Assembly (NCBI GenBank): GCA_028712885.1
Contig: JAQTPK010000023.1
Coordinates: forward strand, 1-42,945
From: Syntrophales bacterium
Lineage (GTDB): Bacteria > Desulfobacterota > Syntrophia > Syntrophales > UBA4778
Direction: 5' to 3'
Length of the DNA: 42,945 nucleotides
The notes beneath the pieces were generated by a model. The model was not told the DNA's origin, did not search any database, and was given only the letters and a program-made list of their open reading frames with translations. Numbering within the stretch: position 1 is the first letter of the stretch; every line of letters begins with the position of its first letter. Shown here in pieces: positions 1 through 7,789 of this stretch. Made by a program: the position numbers and the translations under genes.

Positions 1-34
1 CTGGGGCGGAATAAAAGGGAGAAGCTGCTCTCGC

Positions 35-56
35 TTCGAGTTCCCGGTTTCGAGTT
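35..56. repeat. Twin TTCGAGTT word
   Basis: The octamer TTCGAGTT occurs at 35-42 and 49-56. The same word family (GTCGAGGA, TTCGAGGT, TTCGAGTG) recurs as three abutting units at 6357-6380 after yebC. It looks like a minimal member of the intergenic word-repeat family seen across this window. The rest of 1-184 shows only a weak hairpin (CCGGTC at 68-73 with GACCGG at 87-92) and no gene. Confidence 0.4.
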
Positions 57-184
57 GGACCCGGGGGCCGGTCGTAATGAGAAACTGACCGGAATCAGAA
101 AGGGGTTCTTATGCTGTTCCGTATTTTCGGAATACGACCTCTCGCTCGGCCTGAGATACAGGTGGTAAGGAATGGAGCCGGAGA

Positions 185-1219
185 GTGAAGAAATCTGAGG
201 ACATAGCTGGCAGGATCCTGCCGTTCTTTTCCGTTCTCGCGATTTTACTGGCCGGTTTCGCCTGCCTGGCCGGCGCAGCGGCGGGAGGCCGTCCCTCCGG
301 ATGGGCCGAAGATATGGCCGCGTTCGGCCGAGGTCTCACGGCGGATTCATTTCAGGGCCAGCCGCCCGGCGCGTCCTTGACGCCGGAACCGAAAAAGGAG
401 GAAGCCGGTTCATACAACGCGCCGGACTGGCTGAAGCGCACGTCCGTAGGCGCCGCGATCGAGAGCCGGCAGAAGCCGCGCTATTACCTGGAGACCGTTC
501 AGCCTCTGTACCGGTCCAAGGGCAAAATGGATACTTTCTTTACACATCTGCGCGCCTCCGGGCAGGACGGTTACGGAACCTATTCGGCCGGCCTGGGTTA
601 CCGGAGACTGATGTTCGATAAAAATCTCATGGTCGGCGTCAACACCTTCTTCGACTTCCAGGACCCCAATCAGCACTACCGCCAGGGCGCTGGCCTGGAA
701 TTCATCGGCAAATACGCCGAGCTGAGGTGGAACGGCTATTTCGCCCTCTCGCCCGCCCGGGTCGTGGAAGAGAACGGTTCGACAATGACCATGGCCAGGG
801 CGGTGAACGGCTGTGACGTGGAATTCGGGGTTCCCGTCCCTTATCTCCCCTGGCTCAAGATTTTCGGGGGCTATTACTGGTACGATTTCCGGGAGAGCAG
901 CGACATGCAGGGCTGGAAGGGACGCACGGAAGTTAAGGCTTTGAGCTTCATGACCGCCAACCTGGAGACCTTCAGCGACAACAAGGGTTCGCAGGATTGG
1001 CGCGCCGATATCCGCATGACCCTCTGGGTGGACAGTTTCGCCCCGAAAGACGTATTGGCTGCGCTTGCGTCATCTTTCCGGGCTCCGCTGCCGGAGGCGG
1101 ACTTGAGAGAGAGGACCCTCGACCGGGTCGAAAGGAATTTCACGATCCAGCTTGAAACATACAATGAGACCGGCGCCGGCGGAGACGGCATGTTGACGGT
1201 GGAGATCGGAAGGAATTAG
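185..1219 (+). CDS. Inverse autotransporter beta-domain protein without a passenger
   Basis: The 344-residue product has a hydrophobic export signal (about residues 12-33), a Pro-rich linker, then a stretch of aromatic, glycine-rich alternating strands (about 95-275) typical of the intimin/invasin inverse-autotransporter barrel. After the barrel comes RVERNFTIQLETY (314-326), which resembles the conserved VERNNNIVLEY segment after the barrel in intimin. It should insert in the outer membrane. Intimin-type proteins normally continue into Ig-like passenger domains; this one stops about 18 residues after that motif. The start is GTG at 185 with GGAG at 174-177, 7 nt upstream. A secreted protein gene follows after 9 nt and may be its partner. 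The family assignment is by pattern only. Confidence 0.75.
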   Translation: MKKSEDIAGRILPFFSVLAILLAGFACLAGAAAGGRPSGWAEDMAAFGRGLTADSFQGQPPGASLTPEPKKEEAGSYNAPDWLKRTSVGAAIESRQKPRYYLETVQPLYRSKGKMDTFFTHLRASGQDGYGTYSAGLGYRRLMFDKNLMVGVNTFFDFQDPNQHYRQGAGLEFIGKYAELRWNGYFALSPARVVEENGSTMTMARAVNGCDVEFGVPVPYLPWLKIFGGYYWYDFRESSDMQGWKGRTEVKALSFMTANLETFSDNKGSQDWRADIRMTLWVDSFAPKDVLAALASSFRAPLPEADLRERTLDRVERNFTIQLETYNETGAGGDGMLTVEIGRN

Positions 1220-1228
1220 GAGACGGCC

Positions 1229-1849
1229 ATGAAGAGATTGATCGGTACCGCGATTTTCGCGATATTTTTTGCGGCCTGGACATACGATCTTTGCGCCGCT
1301 ACGAGAGACGTGACCCCGGTGGTTTACAAGGTGACAGTCAGAAAGGTGGAATTGTATGATTCCGCGACTGCGGCCTGGGTTACGGTGGGCGAGGGCGACG
1401 CGGCTTTCGATATCGCCTCGGTCGGCGCGGGGTCCGTTGCGGGCAGTTATATCAGCGCCCGGACTGTTCCGGAAGGCGATTACACCAGAATGAGACTGAC
1501 GCTGGGCAGAAATGTTACGGTCAAGGCGACGGCCCTGCTGCCGGACGATCCGAAGTACACGACATCGACGCAGATCATGAACGGCGCCGATACGGCCATC
1601 CTGGGCAGCGGCATCGCGGGGGATTATGCCGAGGGTACGGCGGTGATACCGGCGGCGACCCCCGGCGTGAGCGGCGATGTTTACATCTTTACAAGCGATT
1701 TTCCCTCAACTCTCACGGTGAGGAAAGGGACAGCAAAAAAGACGCGGGTAAAATTCGACCTCGCCAATACTGTCCGGTTCGATGACGGTCCCGGACAAGT
1801 GATCGTTTACCCCAGACAGCCGTCCGTGTTCGTCCAGGTTATGGAATGA
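1229..1849 (+). CDS. Secreted protein, possibly DUF4382-like
   Basis: The 206-residue product begins with a clear Sec signal peptide (MKR, then a hydrophobic core, probable cut near LCA-A at about residues 22-24). The mature part is beta-rich. A segment of the type VYKVTVRKVELYDSATAAW, then a 'PEGDYTRMRLTLG' stretch, recalls DUF4382-type carbohydrate-binding-like domains, where an Arg/Leu-rich strand follows 'G-x-Y'. There are no cysteines after the signal region and no anchor. It starts at ATG 1229 with AGGAGA upstream, 9 nt after the barrel gene, so the two are probably co-transcribed. It could be cargo or a surface partner of the barrel protein; that is inference. No enzymatic motif is visible. 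Confidence 0.7.
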   Translation: MKRLIGTAIFAIFFAAWTYDLCAATRDVTPVVYKVTVRKVELYDSATAAWVTVGEGDAAFDIASVGAGSVAGSYISARTVPEGDYTRMRLTLGRNVTVKATALLPDDPKYTTSTQIMNGADTAILGSGIAGDYAEGTAVIPAATPGVSGDVYIFTSDFPSTLTVRKGTAKKTRVKFDLANTVRFDDGPGQVIVYPRQPSVFVQVME

Positions 1850-2004
1850 GAATGCCCCATACTCCCTCCAGCCTGCGTGAATAGGCACATCCCGCACCCC
1901 CTCTCCCGCCATTTAATTCCGCCTGTCGGAAAAATATCAGCAGAGACTGGCAATAACCTTCCGGATGTGATTTGTTGACATGTATTTCATCTGCATGGCT
2001 CTGT

Positions 2005-3303
2005 ATGAAGCGATTTGCGGCAATCATGGTTTTCCTGGTTGTCGTTCTGCCGGCTGCCGGCGGGACGGCGCACGACGGGTACGGTTATCCTGTTCAGGGC
2101 GGGTATGAGGCTACAATCCTGGGGACGCCGGAAGATCTTAAGACCGCGCCCCCCGGCCGGGTCGCGGGCAAGCGACTCATCCTCAATGTCATCCCGGGAC
2201 TTCGGAAACCGGACGTTTTCTTTTACGACGAGGGGCTGCGCTGCACTCTGGCCCGTCAGGACAAAAAGGCGCCGCTTGTTTTCCTGATCGCCGGCACCGG
2301 CGGCGACGACCGGTCCCGGAAATCAATAGCGCTGCTGAAGGCCTTCTACAAAGAAGGATTCCACGTCATCTCCCTGCCTTCCCCCACACATCCCAATTTT
2401 ATCATCTCCGCTTCCCGGAGCCATGTGCCCGGCGAACCGGCTGAAGACGCGGCGGACCTCTACCGGGTTATGGAGGCGGCCTGGGACGAAGTGAAGGGGG
2501 ATATCGAAGTCTCGGAATTTCACCTGTGCGGCTTCAGCCTGGGCGGGACCCATGCCGCGTTTGTAGCGCGGCTGGACGAGCAGAGGCGCCGCTTCAATTT
2601 TCGCCGGGTCCTCATGATCAACCCGGCGGTGAACCTCTACGACTCCGTTTCCAGGATCGAGGGCCTGCTGGAAAGGATCCCCGGCGGTCCGCGCAGAATA
2701 GGAGCATATTTCAACCGGATGATGGCAAAGTTTACCGAGTTCTACCGAAAAGGAGATTTCGTCGAGATAAACGACCAGTTCCTCTATACTGTTTTTAAGT
2801 CCGGACTCTTCTCCCGCGAAGAGAGCGGGGCGCTGATCGGGCTGTCATTCCGGATTTCGCTGGCCGGGATGATTTTCTCCTCCGATGTCATGATCAACGG
2901 CGGCTATGTCGTGCCGAAAAACCGGGTCCTGACGGCAAGGGATTCTCTCAGGGACTACCTGCTGGTTTCCATCCATCTGAGCTTTCTCGACTACTTCGAC
3001 GAGTATTTCTATCCGTACTTCCGGAATAAACGGCCGGATCTCACCCGGGACGAACTCATCGGCACACTGGGGCTCAGGAGCATCGAAGGATATCTCAGGG
3101 CATCGCCCAAGATCGGCGTTGTTACCAACCGGGACGACTTCATCCTGGCGCCGGGAGAAATCGACTACCTCGCAAGCCTGTTCGGCAACCGCGCCAGAAT
3201 CTATCCCCGCGGGGGACACCTCGGCAATCTGGAATACCGCGACAACATGGCCGCCCTGATAGGATTCTTCAAGCAGCAAGACCGGGGAGGATTGACGCCG
3301 TGA
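2005..3303 (+). CDS. Exported alpha/beta hydrolase coupled to mlaA
   Basis: The 432-residue product starts with a short basic segment and a hydrophobic signal (about 5-23). The nucleophile elbow G-F-S-L-G places the catalytic Ser at about residue 178. Asp377/Asp378 (in TNRDD) and His405 (in RGGHLGN) are in the right order for a Ser-Asp-His triad. An oxyanion-type IAGTGGDDRS segment lies N-terminal. The open frame extends upstream to TTG 1972, but ATG 2005 sits directly before the signal peptide and is preferred. The stop overlaps the GTG start of the mlaA-like gene (GTGA, 3300-3303), so translation is probably coupled. This suggests an outer-membrane or periplasmic lipid esterase, but the substrate cannot be read from sequence. 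Confidence 0.75.
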   Translation: MKRFAAIMVFLVVVLPAAGGTAHDGYGYPVQGGYEATILGTPEDLKTAPPGRVAGKRLILNVIPGLRKPDVFFYDEGLRCTLARQDKKAPLVFLIAGTGGDDRSRKSIALLKAFYKEGFHVISLPSPTHPNFIISASRSHVPGEPAEDAADLYRVMEAAWDEVKGDIEVSEFHLCGFSLGGTHAAFVARLDEQRRRFNFRRVLMINPAVNLYDSVSRIEGLLERIPGGPRRIGAYFNRMMAKFTEFYRKGDFVEINDQFLYTVFKSGLFSREESGALIGLSFRISLAGMIFSSDVMINGGYVVPKNRVLTARDSLRDYLLVSIHLSFLDYFDEYFYPYFRNKRPDLTRDELIGTLGLRSIEGYLRASPKIGVVTNRDDFILAPGEIDYLASLFGNRARIYPRGGHLGNLEYRDNMAALIGFFKQQDRGGLTP

Positions 3304-4070
3304 AGATCCGGCCGTTTACGAGAGCAATCCTCGCCCTGCTCGCAGCCGCTTTTATCATGGGATGCGCCGGGGCGAGAGCCGTTACGCTGCCTCCTGAAGA
3401 GCCGGCGATGCACTCGGTCGAGGAATTCAGCGACGACGAACGGGTGGCCGGAATCGATGACCCCTGGGAGGAGTTCAACCGCGGCATGTACCGGTTCAAC
3501 TATTATCTGGACAAGCATGTCCTTCTTCCGGTCGTGAGCGGTTACGAGTTTGTCGCGCCCGTTGTCGTCCAGAAGGGGGTTTCGAACTTTTTCGGCAATA
3601 TCGGGGAAGTGCGCACCTTCTACAACAGCATACTGCAGTTGAAAGGGAAAAAGAGCCTCACTGTGTTCGGCCGTTTCGTGGTCAATACGACGGTCGGGAT
3701 CGGGGGACTGTTCGATCCGGCTTCGTCCATGGGACTGAAGAGACAGGGCGAGGACTTCGGCCAGACTCTTGGCCACTGGGGAGCCGGTTCGGGACCTTAC
3801 CTGGTCCTTCCGGTTCTTGGCCCCAGCACCGTCCGCAGCGCAAGCGGATTCGGGGCCGATGCCGGCGTCCGCTTTGCCCTGGTCAATGCCGTCGACCCTT
3901 TTGAAAACATCGGCCATGGAAATGTTCTCCTGGCGGGGATAACCGCGCTGGAGGGCATAGATATGCGGCACAGGGAGAAATTCCGCTACTACGACAGCGG
4001 TTACCCGTTCGAGTACGAAATGGTCCGCTTTCTCTATTACAAGATGGGCGAACTGAACGTGATGAAGTAA
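3300..4070 (+). CDS. mlaA: MlaA (VacJ) family lipoprotein
   Basis: The 256-residue product has a lipoprotein signal with Cys22 in I-M-G-C, then the family hallmark DPWEEFNRGMYRFNYYLDKH, and the later FGQTLGHWGAGSGPYLVLP segment. In E. coli MlaA sits in the outer membrane with porins and removes misplaced phospholipids from the outer leaflet, passing them to MlaC and the MlaFEDB transporter. None of those partners is in this window. The GTG start overlaps the upstream hydrolase stop, pairing a lipid-asymmetry protein with an esterase. A MITE-like element begins 3 nt after the stop codon. Confidence 0.92.
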   Translation: MKIRPFTRAILALLAAAFIMGCAGARAVTLPPEEPAMHSVEEFSDDERVAGIDDPWEEFNRGMYRFNYYLDKHVLLPVVSGYEFVAPVVVQKGVSNFFGNIGEVRTFYNSILQLKGKKSLTVFGRFVVNTTVGIGGLFDPASSMGLKRQGEDFGQTLGHWGAGSGPYLVLPVLGPSTVRSASGFGADAGVRFALVNAVDPFENIGHGNVLLAGITALEGIDMRHREKFRYYDSGYPFEYEMVRFLYYKMGELNVMK

Positions 4071-4073
4071 ATA

Positions 4074-4304
4074 GGGACACTTCCCATATTTTCATCGCCC
4101 GGCGTAAGGCATGGTAAATAGCGTGCTTTTACACTAAAATACCAGTTCGATAAAACCCGGAAGCGGCAAGCCTCGAAGATGAGCGAACCGCACCCGCAGG
4201 GGAAAGTCACCGGTTCTATATCTGCGGAGTGCAATGAATCTAATCGGTTGCAGCAGGGGATCATGGACTCGGAATGAACCGGGCGAAAATATGGGGAGTG
4301 TCCC
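4074..4304. mobile_element. MITE/REP-like element with GGGACAC terminal inverted repeats, copy 1
   Basis: The left end is GGGACACTTCCCATATTTTC (4074-4093) and the right end is its inverted copy (4285-4304) with one mismatch, 19 of 20. A CGCCCGG/CCGGGC match extends the repeat inward. The element is about 231 nt, carries no ORF and starts 3 nt after the mlaA stop. A second element with the same termini lies at 32350-32514 with unrelated inner sequence. Shared termini with differing cores and no transposase suggest non-autonomous elements moved in trans, perhaps by a REP-associated Y1 transposase elsewhere; that agent is inference. This element fills most of the 354-nt gap at 4071-4424. Confidence 0.7.
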
Positions 4305-4354
4305 TAAGTATGAAACAGCGGAAGTGCTGTCCCGGTGATTCCGTGCAACTAATC

Positions 4355-4363
4355 TGCTATAGT
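4355..4363 (+). promoter_or_regulatory. Extended -10 promoter
   Basis: TGCTATAGT is an extended -10 (TGn plus TATAGT, 5 of 6). The -35 region (GTGATT at 17 nt) is weak, as is common with extended -10 sites. Transcription would begin near 4370, about 55 nt before the small membrane protein gene. It lies just outside the MITE-like element. Confidence 0.4.
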
Positions 4364-4424
4364 TTAATCAGCGGATAATCAATCTCTCGCTTACTTAAGT
4401 TTTCCGGAGTGAAGGGGGAAGGGT

Positions 4425-4838
4425 ATGGCCCGAAGATATATTTTGGCTGTTATCCTGATTTTTTTCGCCTGGACGGTGTTCGATTTCATTATTCATGCGG
4501 CCGCTCTCGAACGCATGTACGCGTCGCTCTCCCACCTGTGGCGCCCTGTAGCGGAGATGAATGCGGCCCTGATCAATGTTGTCAGGCTTGTGGAATCCGC
4601 CGCGTTCGCGGCCATCTTTGCCTTGCTGGTTGCGCCGAAGAACCTCGTTTCAGGTTTGAAATACGGTCTGCTGTTCGGCATTGCCGCAGGAGTTCCCATG
4701 GGGCTTGGCGCTTACGCTTTCATGCCGGTACCGCTCAGCCTGGGTATTGCGTGGTCGCTGGGCGTACTTGCGGAGGCTGCCGCCGGCGGACTGATTCTGG
4801 GAGCTCTCTTCGGCCAGGAAAAGAGGCCCGCAAAATGA
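4425..4838 (+). CDS. Small integral membrane protein, unknown
   Basis: The 137-residue product has about four hydrophobic helices (near residues 5-27, 45-68, 77-98 and 103-130) with a short charged tail QEKRPAK. Small Gly/Ala residues in the last helices suggest tight helix packing. I do not recognise the family. The start ATG 4425 has GAAGGGGGAAGGGT upstream. Its stop overlaps the start of the acetyltransferase gene (ATGATG across 4835-4840), so both are probably translated from one mRNA. The function is unknown. Confidence 0.75.
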   Translation: MARRYILAVILIFFAWTVFDFIIHAAALERMYASLSHLWRPVAEMNAALINVVRLVESAAFAAIFALLVAPKNLVSGLKYGLLFGIAAGVPMGLGAYAFMPVPLSLGIAWSLGVLAEAAAGGLILGALFGQEKRPAK

Positions 4839-5347
4839 TGGAGGTAAGATTTGAAAGATCGGAAGACATTCCGTCCGTGCGGGAGATAAATCAACTGGCA
4901 TTTGCGAGGCGGACGGAAGCGGATATCGTCGATAATCTGAGGAAGTCCTGTCCGGACGCCGTATCGCTGGTGGTTGAGGAGGACGGGCGCATAGTGGGCC
5001 ACATTATGTTCACTCCTGTCATAATAGAGGGCGTGGACAAAAGACTCGAGGGAATGGGGCTGGGACCGGTGGCGGTCCGGCCGGATCTCCAGCGCAAAGG
5101 CATCGGCTCGGCTCTTATCAGGTGCGGCCTTGAAATCCTGCGCGGGCGGCGTTGTCCTTTTGTCGTCGTCCTGGGCATTCCCGGTTTCTATTCCCGTTTC
5201 GGTTTCGAACAGGCTTCCCGGCATGGAATAAAGAGTCCCTGGGAAGAAGTGCCGGAAGACGCGTTCATGATCAATATATTCAATAACGAGGATTTCAGGG
5301 GACTTGCCGGAATCGCATTGTTTAGAAAAGAATTCGATGAGGGATGA
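4835..5347 (+). CDS. GNAT family N-acetyltransferase
   Basis: The product is 170 residues from ATG 4835 (or 169 from the adjacent ATG 4838). It shows the acetyl-CoA-binding motif A, VAVRPDLQRKGIGSALI at about 79-95, with the QRKGIG pyrophosphate loop, and the downstream FYSRFGFE motif typical of YhbS-like GNATs. It should transfer an acetyl group from acetyl-CoA to an amine, but the substrate is not predictable. The open frame continues upstream to 4409 through the membrane protein gene in another frame. That extension lacks GNAT features, and the ATGA overlap supports the internal start. Confidence 0.88.
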   Translation: MMEVRFERSEDIPSVREINQLAFARRTEADIVDNLRKSCPDAVSLVVEEDGRIVGHIMFTPVIIEGVDKRLEGMGLGPVAVRPDLQRKGIGSALIRCGLEILRGRRCPFVVVLGIPGFYSRFGFEQASRHGIKSPWEEVPEDAFMINIFNNEDFRGLAGIALFRKEFDEG

Positions 5348-5436
5348 CAGCGCCGAACAGGCTTTCTTATCTGCCCGCCTTTGCAGCCCCGCCGGCGAAA
5401 GCAAGTTTACATAATTATTGCAATATGATAAAAGCG

Positions 5437-5573
5437 GGCATCGGGTTCGGGCTTCAGGTGAGAAATTCCGCTATTTTGGATAATCTTTCTTTCAATACAC
5501 GGCGGGCAGGATTTTAGATTGTCATTTCCTGATTGATTCCCTTTCTTTTCGCCTGTCGCCCAAACCCGATGCC
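5437..5573. repeat. Imperfect palindromic word repeat (GGCATCGGGTT word) before yebC
   Basis: GGCATCGGGTTCGGGC at 5437-5452 is the inverse of GCCCAAACCCGATGCC at 5558-5573, 15 of 16 matching. Weaker similarity (CAGG and flanking GC) continues on both sides. The arms are about 105 nt apart, so this is a long-loop inverted repeat. It ends 30 nt before the yebC start. The words read like TCGGG/CAGG units as in other gaps of this window. Confidence 0.55.
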
Positions 5574-5602
5574 TAACGCCAATTCAATCAGAGGAAATAT
5601 TT

Positions 5603-6346
5603 ATGTCCGGCCATTCGAAATGGAGCACGATCAAGAGGAAAAAAGGCGCCGCAGATGCGAAGCGCGGAAAGCTGTTCACCAAGATACTTAAGGAAATCCA
5701 GCAGGCGGCCCGGTCCGGGGGGGACCCGGACGGGAACCCGAGATTAAGGCAGGCGATCCTGGCCGCCAAAAACGAAAACGTCCCTAAAGACAATATCGAG
5801 CGCGCGATCAAGAAGGGAACGGGCGAACTCGGCGGCGCAGCTATGGAAGAAATCATTTACGAGGGATACGGCCCCGGCGGAGTAGCCGTCCTGGTGGAAG
5901 TAATGACCGACAACAAGAACAGGACGGTTGCAGACCTGCGGCATTTTTTTGCGAAACACGGGGGCAACCTCGCGGAGACCGGAAGCGTCTCCTGGATTTT
6001 CAAGAAGAAAGGCAGCATCCTGATCGATAAAAAGGGGATCAGCGAAGACAAGCTCATGGAGGCGGCGCTCGACGCCGGCGCGGAAGATGTGCTGGAAGAG
6101 GATCACGAATTCGAGATCATAACAGAGCCGGTCTCTTTCGAGAGCGTGAGAAAAGCGATAGAGCAGGCCGGGTTCAAGTCTCTCAACGCGAATATCAGCA
6201 TGATGCCGCAGACCACCGTGCGCGTCACCGATGCCAAGGCCGAGCAGATGCTCAAGCTCATGGAACGGCTCGAGGACAATGAAGACGTGCAGAACGTCTA
6301 TGCGAATTTCGATATTCCCGACGAAGTGATGGAACGATTAGGGTAG
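5603..6346 (+). CDS. yebC: YebC/PmpR family regulator or translation factor
   Basis: The 247-residue product has the invariant start [25 protein letters not shown], then NPRLRQAI, the [14 protein letters not shown] core and the [20 protein letters not shown] middle domain, so it is full length. The family (YebC/TACO1) was described as DNA-binding regulators, and some members help translation of difficult motifs. It directly precedes ruvC, an arrangement common in many bacteria. The start ATG 5603 has GAGGAA upstream. A 150-nt gap with a hairpin separates it from ruvC. Confidence 0.95.
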   Translation: MSGHSKWSTIKRKKGAADAKRGKLFTKILKEIQQAARSGGDPDGNPRLRQAILAAKNENVPKDNIERAIKKGTGELGGAAMEEIIYEGYGPGGVAVLVEVMTDNKNRTVADLRHFFAKHGGNLAETGSVSWIFKKKGSILIDKKGISEDKLMEAALDAGAEDVLEEDHEFEIITEPVSFESVRKAIEQAGFKSLNANISMMPQTTVRVTDAKAEQMLKLMERLEDNEDVQNVYANFDIPDEVMERLG

Positions 6347-6356
6347 GGTTCAAGGG

Positions 6357-6380
6357 GTCGAGGATTCGAGGTTTCGAGTG
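6357..6380. repeat. TTCGAGG tandem words after yebC
   Basis: Three abutting octamers (GTCGAGGA, TTCGAGGT, TTCGAGTG) begin 11 nt after the yebC stop. The same word occurs twice at 35-56, about 6.3 kb away. Confidence 0.5.
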
Positions 6381-6413
6381 ACTGAAATTTTCAGGATCGT
6401 ACGCCTTCGGGCT

Positions 6414-6436
6414 GGACTGTGAATGACAGTCCTTTT
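6414..6436 (+). terminator. Terminator-like hairpin between yebC and ruvC
   Basis: GGACTGT (6414-6420), loop GAATG, ACAGTCC (6426-6432), then TTTT. This is a 7-bp perfect stem with a short U run, so a weak intrinsic terminator or attenuator 60 nt before ruvC. Confidence 0.45.
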
Positions 6437-6496
6437 GCACGATATGAGTATGCCGGTATAAGAATTGTGATTAATGAAAATCAGTGGGCGTGATCT

Positions 6497-6976
6497 GTGC
6501 GTATTTTGGGAATCGATCCCGGACTGAACGTGACCGGATTGGGCCTTGTCGAGCAGAACGGCCGGTCAATTTCGTGCGTGGAATACGACCAGATTGTGCT
6601 TGCCAGGAACCTCTCCCTTTCCGTGCGGCTGAAAACAATTCATGAAAACCTGGCCGGAATCATCATCAGGACCCGTCCCGACGCCGTCGCCATTGAGGAC
6701 ATATTCTATGGCAAGAATGTCCAGAGCCTGATAAAGCAGGGACATGCCCGGGGTGTTATTATTCTCGCCGCGGTGCAGGCGGGATTGGCCGTGTCGGAGT
6801 ACTCTCCCCTCGAAATAAAAAAGGCGGTGGCCTGTTACGGCAGGGCGGAAAAACAGCAGGTCCAGCAGATGGTCAGGGCTATTCTCCGGCTGGACGAACC
6901 GCCTCCCCCGGACGCGGCGGATGCGCTCGCCGTTGCCATCTGCCATCTCCATTGCGGGAAAAAGGATTGCCTGTAG
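6497..6976 (+). CDS. ruvC: Crossover junction endodeoxyribonuclease RuvC
   Basis: RuvC is the Holliday-junction resolvase that cuts branch-migrated recombination intermediates. The 159-residue product has the RNase H-like core with Asp7 (GIDPG), Glu67 (IEDIF), Asp139 and Asp142 (DAADALAVAICH), matching the four acidic residues of E. coli RuvC. The DNA-contact region is present (FYGKNVQSLIKQGHARGV). The start is GTG 6497. The TAG stop (6974-6976) shares its G with the GTG start of ruvA, so the two are translationally coupled. Confidence 0.96.
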   Translation: MRILGIDPGLNVTGLGLVEQNGRSISCVEYDQIVLARNLSLSVRLKTIHENLAGIIIRTRPDAVAIEDIFYGKNVQSLIKQGHARGVIILAAVQAGLAVSEYSPLEIKKAVACYGRAEKQQVQQMVRAILRLDEPPPPDAADALAVAICHLHCGKKDCL

Positions 6977-7575
6977 TGATTGCGACGATCAAAGGTTTTC
7001 TTTCTTTCAAGTCGGCGGTCGACGTCGTGGTGGACGTCAACGGAGTAGGTTACAGGATATTCGTTCCCCTCAGCACTTTTTACGAGCTTCCCGAAGTAGG
7101 CCGGCCGGTAACCCTCACCATCCACACCCATGTCAAGGAGGACGCTTTCCATCTGTTCGGCTTCCATACCTCGGAGGAGAAACAGGTATTCCAGATGCTG
7201 ATATCGGTTTCCGGAATCGGGCCGAAGCTCGCCCTCAGCGTTCTTTCCGGAATCTCCGCGGGGGAGCTGATGGAAGCCGTGTCAAGCGGGAATCTCGCCC
7301 GGCTGACAGGGATTCCCGGGATCGGGAGAAAGACCGCGGAGAGGATGGTTGTCGAGCTGAAGGACAAAATGAGGAAACTTGTCCCTGAAAGAGCGGCCGC
7401 GCAGGATTACCGTGAAGACAGGATAAAAGAGGACGCATTTTCCGCCCTGGTGAATCTGGGGTACAGAAGCAGCGCCGTCAAGAGCGCGGTGGACGAAGTG
7501 GTTCGCGATGCTCCTTCGGCGACTCTGGAGGGGCTTCTGAAAAAGGCATTGAAGATACTCGGCCGCAATCCGTAA
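6976..7575 (+). CDS. ruvA: Holliday junction DNA helicase subunit RuvA
   Basis: RuvA forms the tetramer that holds the four-way junction flat and loads RuvB. The 199-residue product from GTG 6976 begins with the family start IATIKGFLSFKSA, has two helix-hairpin-helix motifs (VSGIGPKLALSVLSG and IPGIGRKTAERMV) and a C-terminal RuvB-contact domain (DAFSALVNLGYRSSAV). An upstream in-frame start at 6952 would add eight residues not seen in the family. The start overlaps the ruvC stop by one base. A 193-nt gap packed with word repeats then separates it from ruvB. Confidence 0.96.
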   Translation: MIATIKGFLSFKSAVDVVVDVNGVGYRIFVPLSTFYELPEVGRPVTLTIHTHVKEDAFHLFGFHTSEEKQVFQMLISVSGIGPKLALSVLSGISAGELMEAVSSGNLARLTGIPGIGRKTAERMVVELKDKMRKLVPERAAAQDYREDRIKEDAFSALVNLGYRSSAVKSAVDEVVRDAPSATLEGLLKKALKILGRNP

Positions 7576-7578
7576 AAC

Positions 7579-7789
7579 GCGTCCTTGCGTCTGCTGCGTC
7601 TATTGAGTCTATTGCGTCATAGCGTCCATCGCGTTCTGCGGTGTCTATAGGTTCGCTATGCCGTACATTTCAACGGGCTCAAACTTCAAAATGGGACAGA
7701 TGCAGCGGCGCAGCAAACGGACGCTTTAACGAACATACGCAGACGGTTCAACAGACGCAAAGGACACAATGGACGCAACAGACGCAAAG
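7579..7789. repeat. TTGCGTC/GACGCAA word palindrome running into ruvB
   Basis: The left arm (about 7579-7640) is built of GCGTC words, for example TTGCGTCTGCTGCGTC at 7585-7600. The right arm (about 7737-7789) holds the inverse, for example GACGCAACAGACGCAA at 7772-7787 (15 of 16 to the left arm). The right arm contains the ruvB start codon and its first seven codons. The stretch AATGGACGCAACAGACGCAA recurs exactly near 33992-34011. Confidence 0.7.

Noticed and set aside
1975-2003. TTGACA at 1975-1980 as a promoter -35 for the hydrolase gene.
   Set aside because: No acceptable -10 lies 16-18 nt downstream, and the segment is within the alternative upstream reading of the gene.
4140-4170. AGTTCGATAAA stretch as a tRNA T-arm.
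   Set aside because: No cloverleaf or acceptor stem can be formed around it.
4180-4235. GAACCG...GGGGAAAGTC...CGGTTC stem inside the first GGGACAC element, resembling group II intron domain V.
   Set aside because: The catalytic AGC triad would read AAC, no reverse transcriptase gene or domain VI is convincing, and the ends are inverted repeats instead of intron boundaries.
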